Below, piece by piece: positions 54,182-63,635 of a DNA stretch of 64,000 bases. Location of the stretch: NCBI GenBank assembly GCA_946902985.2, contig OX336388.2, forward strand, positions 295,532,526 to 295,596,525. The letters are read 5' to 3'. Position numbers and translations under genes: made by a program. The notes under the pieces were generated by a model. The model did not search any database. It was not told the origin of the DNA and saw only the letters and a program-made list of their open reading frames with translations. The DNA comes from Meconema thalassinum (taxonomy: Eukaryota > Arthropoda > Insecta > Orthoptera > Tettigoniidae). The first letter of the stretch is position 1. Every line of letters starts with the position of its first letter.

Positions 54182-55068
54182 TGGTTGGTTGGTTCCTCAG
54201 TTTAGGGGCTGCGTCAACGTGGCCATGTAGCCCCGTGTACTTTGGGTGTGTGTAGAATCTGTCTGATAACCGGTGTTAATATGTGATGGCTGTATTAGTA
54301 TGTATTATCTGTTTTAATTCAAGTAAGGACTGCAGACAATAATTTTAAGAAGTTCCTGTTCGCCATCTCTTGATGAATACAGTACTTTTGCATTTGTCAG
54401 TTGGCACAGGCTAGAGTAAAAGGTGGCTTCTCACCGATGTCTCAGTCTCACTCATGGCTGTGATTATATGGAAGCTACTGAGGTATGGGTGGGGCTTAGT
54501 AATGGCATTCGAGGCACAGTCAGTGCCTGTGAATGCTGTGAAAGGTTCAACTCATAGGGTTAGGACTACTGTTCTGACTCAGTGAGGAAAGCAATGGCAA
54601 ACTACCTCACTCCTCTTCTTGCCTAGAACGCCTCAAAATAGTGCTGCCTTGGGTTTTTGTGGGTATCTACTCACATAACGTAACGGCGGTACTTTTTGAG
54701 GATCCAACCAGCCTTCGGGCTGACTACCTAACAGACAGACAGACTTTCACTACAACGACACCTAGCTTGCGGACTTGGCTACTAGATGGCATCGCAGTCA
54801 GCACCTGGCGGCGAACGTTGGAACTAATAGAGCGTTATCAATTCTAACCTACAAATTTTGGCTTGGCACAAGTGTAGTTAGTGGAAGGTTCTTTTTCATG
54901 TCATAAATCTATGACACGGGACCGTCGGCTTTACTTCCCCTCCGAAGGAAGGCATACTGAGGGATTTTAACGCTCTTAAAAATTGGATGACTTCAGCCGG
55001 GTTTGAACCAGCAACCTTGGGCATAGAAGCTCAGCAAGCTACCGACTACGCTACCGAAGCCGTTCACT
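54182..55068 (-). mobile_element. SINE-A copy 5, split by another retroposon
   Basis: 3' part at 54182-54360 (GGTTGGTTCCTCAGTTTAGG) and 5' part with the head at 54743-55068; B box GGTTTGAACC on the plus strand at 55001. The middle is replaced by 54361-54742. Confidence 0.85.
54361..54742 (+). mobile_element. Retroposon inserted in SINE-A, (ACAG)n tail
   Basis: Contains GCAATGGCAAACTACCTCAC, TCCTCTTCTTGCCTAGAACG and GGATCCAACCAGCCTTCGGG, and ends CTAACAGACAGACAGAC. The ACAG tail suggests a LINE-mobilised element. Single copy here. Confidence 0.6.
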
Positions 55069-55172
55069 TTAGTAAATGATGATGATGATGTAGCTAACAC
55101 CCATTGCCTACCATATTGTTATTCACAGTGTTGCAGAACATTCATGAATATGACTCGATTCGTCTATTCATT

Positions 55173-56115
55173 GGGTGATATGAATAAAATGGAGTTTATG
55201 CTCATGCTCAACAATTTTGTAGTATATATTCAGAATGGTATGAATAAAAAGTTGAAGAGTAAACTCACTGAGAAGTACATACTCAAGGGTCGGAGTAAAT
55301 ACTCAGTTAGTGAGTATATACTCCAATGTGGTAGGAATAAAAGAAGTATATACTACACATCTGAAGTATATACTCACAATTTCTGAAGTCTGGCCATTAC
55401 CATGCTCAGCTGTCTAATCTCAAGATGGTTGAGGTTATGTTTATAAATCTAAACAACTTGCGGGCTAGGAAAGTGTATAAATTACGAAGAACGGTTTCAG
55501 AGAGGGACTATAGATCATTATACCGGTTTAAAATAGATAATATTCTATGGCTTTCTGATTACTTTTTGGGCAAATACACGGAAACAAGAGGAAAAGCTGT
55601 AAAAAACAATTTATCTTCTTCAGTACCGTATTTGAATTTCTGTGATACATTTGCCAAAGTTTCCAGCGTAGCGAATGTTTCTAGCTTTTAAACATTCGCT
55701 TTTTTCCTTCCGCGAGTTAGGTGTTTGAGACTTGTCAAATACTGAAGGATAGTCACAGCCAATCCTTACAAATGCCAAATCGGAAACATTTGATATACGG
55801 TATGATCATAATTATTTATCCCCACTAATAGACATTTTAATTACCCAGGAAATTTCAATTAATCAACAAGACAAGTCTACAGCAGACGACTGGTTTGCAT
55901 TAAATGGCATGTAAAACAGTTGACTGACTAAACGTGCGTCGACGAAACGAGGGTAACATCGTGGCACAAGTGAAGTATATACTCCAAAAGGAAGGGAAAT
56001 TGCTGTAGATACTCAAGATCTTTTATTCATAACAAACAGAGTATATACTCAAAACTGATGCTCATGCTCGAAGTATATACTTCGAAGTTTATACTCAGTT
56101 TTATTCATATCACTT
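55173..56115 (+). mobile_element. PIF/Harbinger-like element
   Basis: The ends GGGTGATATGAATAAAATGG and (complement) AAGTGATATGAATAAAACTG form an inverted repeat of about 25 bp. Next to both ends lie clusters of the palindrome AGTATATACT (55310-55375 and 55975-56090), probable transposase binding sites. A small frame inside resembles a Harbinger N-terminus. The 3-bp target duplication is unclear (possibly ATT). Confidence 0.55.
55425..55691 (+). pseudogene. Harbinger-like transposase N-terminal fragment
   Basis: 88 aa: RRTVSERDYRSLYRFKIDNI, LWLSDYFLGKYTETRGKAVK, and then a C-terminus FCDTFAKVSSVANVSSF. The middle block resembles the start of PIF/Harbinger nucleases (YRFxxxxxxWLxxxFxxxxETRG). 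The DDE core is missing, so it would not be catalytic. Family call from memory, moderate. Confidence 0.5.
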
Positions 56116-56261
56116 ATTGCCTATTAGGCCTATTACACACGCTTCAAACAGTGGGAAGAAAGTGCGCTTAAACTTGTTGCCATGGTAACAAAGTGTCCAC
56201 CCTAATCCCAGATAGGCATGTTAATACCATTCGAGGCTGGCTGAGTACACTGGACCACGAT
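56116..56261. other. Unassigned
   Basis: Nothing recognised. Confidence 0.4.
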
Positions 56262-56477
56262 CTGGATGCGTGGCTCAGTGGTAATGTTCTCGCTTGCTGT
56301 TCCCAAGGTTCCAGGATCGAATCCTGGCGCAGTCAGCTGGTATTAGAGGGTGTGCAAATGCGAGGGAACCGTGTCAGTAGATTTACTGACGTTAAAGATC
56401 CTCTTCAGGGCAAAATTCCGGCACCCCTGCGTCTCTAAAAGCCGCAGATGTTAAAAGCGACGCAACACAAATAACAT
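56262..56477 (+). mobile_element. SINE-K (tRNA-derived)
   Basis: Head GATGCGTGGCTCAGTGGTAA (A box TGGCTCAGTGG) and B box GGATCGAATCCTGGC, then a body with AAGATCCTCTTCAGGGCAAA and a TTATTAAT end. Single copy here. Confidence 0.75.
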
Positions 56478-56765
56478 TATTAATACTCAGCAATTTATGT
56501 AGGTTTATGCGTTGTCTTGTGTGGGGTTTCGCTGCCTCATCAGCGAGTTCTTGGTGTCCGTGCCCGGACCCCCACAGGAGTAGCGAACTGTGCACTATCT
56601 CCCTTCTTATGAAGCACACCTGCGAGAACTAAAAGCTCAAGCAGCCTTAACCTCCCTATGAAGGCTTCCAAAAAGATGATAGGCCTATATTGGCTTTCAC
56701 GGCCAGTGAATAAAAACTCAGCAATTCTTCTAGGTTTGTGCCCTCGCCGTGTCTTATGTGACTTA
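56478..56765 (+). repeat. Repeat K, copy 2 and opening fragment
   Basis: 56478-56655 matches 46025-46220; 56690-56750 repeats its start (TTGGCTTTCACGGCCAGTGA, AGCAATTCTTCTAGG). Confidence 0.65.
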
Positions 56766-56935
56766 TTGACACATTGAGCAGCAGCATCAGGTTTTTAATA
56801 TAAATTATAATGAATTACAACTGTAATGTCTGTGTTGGGTTGCGTGGTGGTGCTCTTAGGCTGTTATGTTGGCTTTGTATATCCCATAGTGCTACCATGG
56901 TGGATTTATATGAGATCTACACAGGGCCAAAAATT

Positions 56936-57780
56936 GTGTGTCTGTGTGTGTGTGTGTGTGTGTGAGTGTGTGTACTCTGAATGTCTGCCCCCCCCCCCCC
57001 CCCATCAATTCGAACACGGTGAAACCGAATTGAACGAAATTTGATACAGAGGTAGAACTAGCAAAGGGCATCTCAGTGTCATGTTTTATATCGCCGCCAT
57101 CTTGATGGTAACGTAATGGCGGCCACCCAAATGTGCAAAGCTTAAAACAAATTACGACTAACCTAATCATCCGATCTCTACCAAATTTTGCAACATCATA
57201 TATTTATATGGCGAGCGCCTTTCGACTAAACTACAAGGTCATCAGCTCAATAGTTTGCAGATGGCGGCCATGTATGTGTGCAAATCGATTCCGCCTATCT
57301 ATTAAAACATGGTGTAACTGAATTGAACAAAATTTGATACAGAGTAGCACTAGCAAAGGGCACCTCAGTGTCATGTATTATATCGCCGCCATCTTGACGG
57401 AAACGAAATGTCGGCCACCCAAATGTTAAAAGCTTAAATCAAATTATGACCAACATAATCATTTGATATCTACCAAATTTTGCAAAAACATACCTTTTTG
57501 TGGTAAGCATCTTTTGACTCTACAAGGTCATCAGCCCAATAGTTTGCAGATAGCGGCCATGTATGTGTGCAAATCCATTCCCCATATCATTTCAAACAGG
57601 GTGAAATCGAATTGAATGTTTTTTTTTACAGAGGTAGCACTAGGAAAGGGCAGCTCATATTCATATGTAATATCCGTATAACACGTTGTATTTCAACAAG
57701 CTACTACAACCAAAATTCAATTATACTCCTTGAAAAGGACAAAGAGTTATAACAATACCCATGCATTTAGGCGAAAGTAG
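56936..57780. mobile_element. Element G/F-like repeat with two internal units
   Basis: (GT)n at 56938-56968 and a C-run at 56987-57003 precede two tandem units of about 300 bp (TATATCGCCGCCATCTTGA at 57087 and 57380; GGCGGCCATGTATGTGTGCA at 57263 and a variant at 57553), ending near AGTAGGCTA (57776). The architecture is that of elements F and G, but the sequence differs. Confidence 0.55.
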
Positions 57781-58406
57781 GCTATATGTTCTTTACCGAA
57801 CATCTTGTTGGCATATTGGTGCTGTCAGGTGATTGGGGGAGGGGGTAGATAGAAGGGGCGCTTACTAGTAAGCCCCAAGTGTGTAGGCCTATTACTCTGC
57901 TGTCGCTAGTAACCGCGTGTTGTGATTGCTGGGAGATTTGAAATTTTGGTCTATGATTGTTCTATTTTGTGTTTGTGTGTTTTGATGTTGTTGTATTTGA
58001 GAATAAACTGGGCTTATTTTAAAACTCGCACCACCCTGAAGAACAATAGTTTGTAGGTCACGGCGGGCACGTGCGAAGCCTCGAAGTCAGGCCTTGTGAG
58101 CTACTGAGCCAGGGTCTCGCCCACGGATCAGCTGTTGACAGCGTCTGGACGCTCTCCAACACTCTGGTTGTGCTTAGTCTTCTGGTGACAGCACACTAAG
58201 AGTGGCGCAGTTGCTCTTCAAATGCGTTGTCGAGCATTGCGTATGAAATCTGTCCGCAATAAATGCGCAGCTATTTGGTTTATTTATAAGTACCGGTAGT
58301 TCGCTGGAATAAGAAGGTAGCCAGCCATTCCATGACCTAGGGAATGGTTACTGGCGGGCGGATGAAAGTGCAACTTCCATAACTTTAATTACATACGCCA
58401 TATTAG
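57781..58406. other. Unassigned
   Basis: No gene recognised. Confidence 0.4.
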
Positions 58407-58450
58407 CAGGGGCGTATATAGAATTTTATTTTGGGGGGTGCCCAACCGGG
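58407..58450 (+). repeat. Orphan hAT-type end
   Basis: CAGGGGCGTATATAGAATTT and a G-run resemble a hAT terminal repeat; no partner end was found downstream. Confidence 0.4.
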
Positions 58451-59032
58451 GATTAGGGGTCGTGATATAGGCTCCAAAGAATAGGAGGTCTGGAGTTCTC
58501 CTAGAGAAACTTTTCTATAATTTGGTGCAAAATGATGAGTTCTAAGGCTATCTGGCATCACTTTTTCAACCAATTTGTTGTCATGTTTTATGTTTGGTTA
58601 ATGTCAAACACAACTAAGACCATTTTATGATACTTGTTATTAATACAATCATCTTGCTCATTTGATAGTGTTTACATGGGAAGAATTAATGTTACTGTTA
58701 TGATTTACAACTTACACTATAATAAAAGTCAAGGTTTCTTGAAGCGTTACCAAATCGGTCTATAGCTTCATGGTCAGTGATGTATGTCTCTGTAACAATG
58801 CTAGACCGTTGAATCTGTTTCCAGAATTCGATTTCTTAAGTATGTTTATGTTCTACCCTCACTATTATGTGTCAGAAAACTGTATCATAATGATGGTCAT
58901 TATAACACTCTTTTTCATTATCATACAGTTTCTCTAGCCAAACAGAGCTCGTTCATTGACCAATTAGGTAACGATACCTTCACGCGTGCGCTCAAAATCC
59001 AAAATGTCGGACATAAACACAACATCGAACTA

Positions 59033-60497
59033 CACACATCAAAAAAAGTTTTGCATCACCTCGGTTCCAAGAGTTCCGGAACCTTTAAATACAAAGGGAA
59101 TAGAGATCAACACAAACAACATTTCAGCTCGTTTTATTGCTCATGAGACCCACACATTGCATGTTGTACCATCATACAGCTAGACTTTCAGCATTTGTGG
59201 TCCAGATTGCAGTACACACCACTACCTCTAATACCCAGTAGCACGTCCTCTTGCATTGATGCATGCCTGTATTCGTCGTGGCATACTATCCACAAGTTCA
59301 TCAAGACACTGTTGGTCCAAATTGTCCCACTCCTCAACGACAATTCGGCGTAAATCTCTCAGAGTGGTTGGTGGGTCAAGACGTCCATAAACAGCCCTTT
59401 TCAACATATCCCAGGCATGTTCGATAGGGTTCATGTCTGGCGAACATGCTGGCCACTGTAGTCGAGCGATGTCGTTATCTTGAAGGAACGCATTCACAAG
59501 ATGTGCACGATGAGGTCGAGAATTGTCGTCCATGAAGACAAATGCCTCTCCAATATTCTGCCGATATGGGTGCACTATGGGTCGGAGGATGTCATTCAGG
59601 TATCGTAAAGCCGTTTCGGAGCCTTCCATGACCACCAGTGGCGTACGTCGGCCCCACATAATGCCACCCCAAAACATCAGGGAACCACCACCTTGCTGCA
59701 CTCGCTGGACAGTGTGTCTAAGACGTTCAGCCTGACCAGGGTGCCTCCAAACACGTCTCCGACGATTGTCTGGTTGAAGGCATATGCGACACTCATCGGT
59801 GAAGAGAACGTGATGCCAATTCTGTGGGGTCCATTCAGCATGTTGTTGGGCCCATCTGTACCGCGCTGCATGGTGTCGGGGTTGCAAAGCTGGACCTCGC
59901 CATGGACGTCGGGAGTGAAGTTGCGCATCATGCAGCCTATTGCGCACAGTTTGAGTTGAAACACGACGTCCTGTGGCTGAACGAAACGCATTATTCAACA
60001 TGGTGGCATTGCTGTCAGGGTTCCTCCGAGCGGCAATCCGTAAGTAGCGGTCATCCACTACAGTAGTAGCCCTTGGGCGGCCTGAGCGAGGCCTGTCATC
60101 GACAGTTCCTGTATCTCTGTACCTCCTCCATGTCCGAAAAACATCGCTTTGGTTCACTCTGAGACGCCTGGAAACTTCCCTTGTTGAGAGCCCTTCTTGA
60201 CACAAAGTAACAATGCGGACGCGATCGAACTGCGGTATTGACCTTCTAGGCATGGTAGAACTACAGACAACATGAGCAGCGTACCTTCGTCCTGGTGGAA
60301 TGACTGGAACTGATCGGCTGTCGTACCCCCTCCGTCTAATAGGCCCTGCTCATGCATGGTTGTTTACATCTTTGAGCAGTTTTAGTGACATCTATGAACA
60401 GTCAAAGGGACTGTATCTTTGATACAATATACACAGTCAACGTCTATATGCCGGAGATCTGGGAACCGAGGTGATGCAAAACTTTTTTTGATGTGTG
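59033..60497 (-). mobile_element. Complete Tc1 transposon
   Basis: 1465 bp. Both ends start CACACATCAAAAAAAGTTTT and are identical for 36 bp, then partly matched for about 12 more. TA lies at 59031-59032 and 60498-60499. It contains one intact transposase gene. Identical ends and an open gene suggest recent insertion. Confidence 0.95.
59228..60253 (-). CDS. Tc1-type transposase, apparently intact
   Basis: 341 residues, the usual Tc1 length (about 340). Residues 8-45 form the first helix-turn-helix (FDRVRIVTLCQEGLSTREVS), GRPR at 58-61 is the AT-hook-like linker, and residues about 67-115 form the second helix-turn-helix. The DDE catalytic domain has Asp153 (FTDE), Asp243 (MDDNSRPH) and Glu278 (SPDMNPIEHAWD), spaced 34 residues as in DD34E. 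The glycine-rich GGGSLMFWGGI lies at 188-198. A basic cluster RRRR at 164-167 may help nuclear entry. The ATG at 60253 is followed by PRRS; the stop is at 59228-59230. No frameshift or stop is visible. It would cut and paste elements with matching ends at TA sites in the nucleus. Activity is inferred, not shown. Confidence 0.95.
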   Translation of the reverse strand: MPRRSIPQFDRVRIVTLCQEGLSTREVSRRLRVNQSDVFRTWRRYRDTGTVDDRPRSGRPRATTVVDDRYLRIAARRNPDSNATMLNNAFRSATGRRVSTQTVRNRLHDAQLHSRRPWRGPALQPRHHAARYRWAQQHAEWTPQNWHHVLFTDECRICLQPDNRRRRVWRHPGQAERLRHTVQRVQQGGGSLMFWGGIMWGRRTPLVVMEGSETALRYLNDILRPIVHPYRQNIGEAFVFMDDNSRPHRAHLVNAFLQDNDIARLQWPACSPDMNPIEHAWDMLKRAVYGRLDPPTTLRDLRRIVVEEWDNLDQQCLDELVDSMPRRIQACINARGRATGY

Positions 60498-60929
60498 TAT
60501 AATAAATTACCGACATGGAATACGCACCGTCCATATGTTCGCGTAAATAAACTGGCGAATATGAGACAACAAATAGCACTGTACCTTAATATAATTTCTA
60601 CACAGCGCTCTGTCTTGAAACAACTCCAGTGACAATATTACAGAGGGGCGGCAGATGTAAACATATGGCCTGCATATGGCATTGCAAGCACTCAGAGCGC
60701 ATGCGTCGGTCGTTCAGAGATCTTGAAAGACAGAGATATAACACCCAACACTCGCTCTGCGACAATTCAAGTAGCTGACTCTCAACAGATATTTATGAAT
60801 ATTTATGTTAAAACATATAATAAAGTTATAATTATCGTCGAACATAAACAGTCGTATGCAACTCGCCTATAATGGTAATTAAGACACTCGTATGGAAATT
60901 ATAAAACTCACATACGCTCGTTTTATAAA

Positions 60930-61121
60930 GCGGGGCGTGGTGGCGCAGCGGTCAAGCTGTATGCCTCTCACCAAGGCGGACCGGGTTCGATTCCCGGTCA
61001 CTGCATGTGAGATTTTCAATGTGAAATGCCATGTCCTGTGGTTCGGATTCCACGTAAAACGGAGGTCCCGTGGCTTATGATCGCGAGATTAACGGTCACG
61101 TTAAACTACAAGCTTTTTTTT
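60930..61121 (+). mobile_element. SINE-B copy 3
   Basis: GGGGCGTGGTGGCGCAGCGG, B box GGGTTCGATTCCCGG, T-rich 3' end. A perfect 12-bp duplication TCGTTTTATAAA flanks it (60918-60929 and 61122-61133). It is nested in the hairpin of element E copy 5. Confidence 0.93.
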
Positions 61122-61184
61122 TCGTTTTATAAAAATACTCGTGTCTTAATTATAGCCATTATAGGCTCGTTGCAAAATGTACTA

Positions 61185-61631
61185 TTATGTTCGACCCTGA
61201 CTTTTATATGTCAGAAAACTGTACTATAATGAGGCTCATTATAACACTATTTTTCATTATGAATCAGTTTAGTTCCTCCCACCAATTAGAGCTCAAGAAA
61301 CAGTTGTTTGACCAATTAGATAATTAGATGCGCTGATTTCCACTGCCTTCTAATTTAAATTTCACTGCCTGGCCTAGTGTCATAGTAGGGAAATCGAGGA
61401 GGCCATGGTCAAATACAAGACATTCTCTGCGTCTCATGCGCTCTGTTCAGTACATAAAACTGGCGAAATCTCGACAGATATTTATGAATATTTATGTTCG
61501 AACATAAAATAGTTATAATAATTATCGTCGAACATAAACAGTCGTATGCAACTCGCCTATAATGGTAATTAAGACACTCGTATGGAAATTATACTCGTGT
61601 CTTAATTATAGGCTCGTTGCATAATGTACTA
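61185..61631 (+). mobile_element. Element E, copy 6 (short form)
   Basis: Starts TTATGTTCGACCCTGACTTT, shares the short middle of copy 1 (CTAATTTAAATTTCACTGCC), ends GCATAATGTACTA. It follows copy 5 directly. Confidence 0.78.
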
Positions 61632-61759
61632 TTTCAACCAACTCAAACTCCGTTCGGCAGTACCGGTAGCTACAGAGAGGCAAATTTGCCAAAAGTTTGA
61701 TAAGGGTATAAAAGTTAGGGAAAACACTATTGTCACACGCTTCAAAGGCACTTGCTGCT

Positions 61760-62073
61760 GTTCTTTTAGGTCCAAGTATCTTCCTAAGAATCTTTCTCTC
61801 TATTAGCTCCAACTTGTTAAAGGTCTTTTTATATTTCACTAATCTAGCTGCTCTTGACTTTCATTGAGAGAGCAAGGTTGGTGAGCCTGTCATTGTTCAT
61901 TCCGAGAATGTGGCCGTAGAACTTCAATCGTCTTTTACTGAAGGTGTCAGTGATCTTTTCAGTGTGCTGATAAAGCTCCCGAGACTTTTGTATCATCCAG
62001 ATTCCTTCTGAGCAGACTGGACCGAGATTTTTCCTCAATATTTTCTTTTCTTGCTTTTCTACATCTTTAAATA
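61760..62073 (-). pseudogene. LINE-A-like fragments
   Basis: Minus strand: KNLGPVCSEGIWMIQKSREL, ITDTFSKRRLKFYGHILGMN and RLTNLALSMKVKSS (61844-62038), and again LELIERKILRKILGP at 61770-61815. The second block overlaps the first in LINE order, so two pieces are joined or duplicated here. Confidence 0.7.
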
Positions 62074-62773
62074 AGATGATGATGATGATAATTGTTGTTT
62101 AAGGGGCCTAACATCTAGGTTATTGGTTTGGGTGATAGCGAAGGATGAGATGAGAATACATACTATAACTAATACTAACTACAGACTTTCATACTAGAAG
62201 AAGAAATGATAAACAAATAAAGGATAAGGCAAATAAAGGACAGGAAGAAAATAAATGCCCTCAACCCTCGAAGAATGAGGATTGAACGACGGAGAGCCAT
62301 GAAAGGCAGATATGTAAGGGAAAGAGGATAGGGCCCGCCCCAAAGTCAGAGGAAAAAGGAGAAAAAACGGACCCAGCTCAGGAATCCCTCGGGGTCGTCA
62401 ACTCCCAAACTCATCAGCCGTGAGCCCTTGAGGGTGTAGCAATATCCAGGGTGCACCAGAAGTGGTGAGACTAAATACACCCTGCCTCCTTGAGGGCCTT
62501 GTGCAGAAGGCTGGAGATAACATGAAAAGAAAGAGAAGGCTGACCCCTCGAAGAATGAGGGATTAGGAAAGATGAGAGAAAAGCCAATTAAGGCGGGAAA
62601 GGAAGAGACTCCCTAGGCCTCGGATACCCTAATACCGTCGGAGTCAGATGAGAACAAGTGTTGACCAAGAGAGGTCGACAGGAAAGAAGACGGAGAGGAG
62701 CCCGGCACAAGTAAGTGGAAGCAATGACGGACTCAGCTGGGGTCCCGTGGTTGCCAACCCTGGGGGGGGGGGG
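62074..62773 (-). mobile_element. Retroposon D, full copy 4
   Basis: Minus orientation, 700 bp; the 5' G/C-run is at 62762-62773 and the (ATC)n tail at 62075-62091. Flanks CTTTAAATA (62065-62073) and CTTTAAAGA (62774-62782) fit a target duplication. Confidence 0.88.
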
Positions 62774-62871
62774 CTTTAAAGAGATCTGCCTCCAATGATC
62801 AACGTCCGAGGCATATAGAAGTAGTAGTAATGAACCATCCAAGACTTGTACTCTTTTGTAAGGCACAAATG

Positions 62872-63635
62872 TTGGTTGGTTCCTCAGTTTAGGGGCTGCG
62901 ACAACGCGGTCATGTAGCCCCGTGTACTTTGGGTGTGTGTAGAATCTGTCTGATAACCGATGTTAGTTGTGATGGCTGTATTAGTGTGCGTTATCTGTTT
63001 TTAATTCAAGTAAGGACTGCAAACATTGAATTTTCAAGTAGCTCCAATTTTTGTTACCGAACGCCATCGTTAACGACCATCTATTGCTGAACTTGGTTAC
63101 TAGATGCCACCGCAGTCAGCTCCTGGCGACGAACGTTGGAACCTAAGAGCGTTTAGCTTCACACAAGTGTAATTTTATTAGTGGAACGTTCTTTATCAAA
63201 CCGGCTTTACTTCCCCTCCGAAGGAAGGCATCTTCTTCTTCAAGTGCCTCGTCCTCCAAGAACATTGGCGATCAGTAGCATGATCTGCGGTTTGTCCATA
63301 GCTGTTCTAAACAGTGACACTGTATTAAGTCCGAACCACTGGTTTAAGTTCTTTAGCCAGGATATTCGTCTGCGTCCTGGACCCCTAATGCCATCAATCT
63401 TCCCTTGGATAATTAATTGCAAGAGGTGGTATTTGTTGTTGCGCGTGAAATGACCAAAGTATTCTAGTTTTCTCCTCTTGGTGATACTGAGAATTTCCAA
63501 TTCTTCGTTCATACGCCGCATACTGAGGGATTTTTAACGCTCTTAGAAAAGCCGACGACTTCGGCCGGGTTTGAACCCGTGACCTTGGGCATAGAAGCTT
63601 AGCATGCTACCAACTACGCAACAGAAACCGCCCCG
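62872..63635 (-). mobile_element. SINE-A copy 6, split by a LINE fragment
   Basis: 3' part 62872-63233; 5' part with the head at 63527-63635 (B box GGTTTGAACCC on the plus strand). The break lies within GGCAT|ACTGAGGG. Confidence 0.85.
63234..63526 (-). pseudogene. LINE-E C-terminal fragment inserted in SINE-A
   Basis: The minus-strand frame (93 aa, open) gives ILSITKRRKLEYFGHFTRNN, YHLLQLIIQGKIDGIRGPGR, RRISWLKNLNQWFGLNT and IMLLIANVLGGRGT. It is the C-terminal tail of an RTE-type LINE different from A, B, C and D. It has no tail sequence at its 3' edge. Confidence 0.82.

Larger units (their letters stand above)
58846..61184 (+). mobile_element. Element E, copy 5, carrying Tc1 and SINE-B insertions
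   Basis: The left part is 58846-59030, then Tc1, then 60498-60929 (TTACCGACATGGAATACGCA), then SINE-B inside the terminal hairpin, then 61134-61184 ending GCAAAATGTACTA. Element E copy 6 follows with no gap. Confidence 0.82.

Noticed and set aside
59523..60066. Plus-strand frames of 70-88 aa inside the Tc1 element, and the 104-aa minus frame at 59677
   Set aside because: They lie in other frames across the intact transposase and carry no domain.
58407..60916. hAT element starting at CAGGGGCG (58407)
   Set aside because: I found no matching right end with an 8-bp duplication; only an orphan end is supported.
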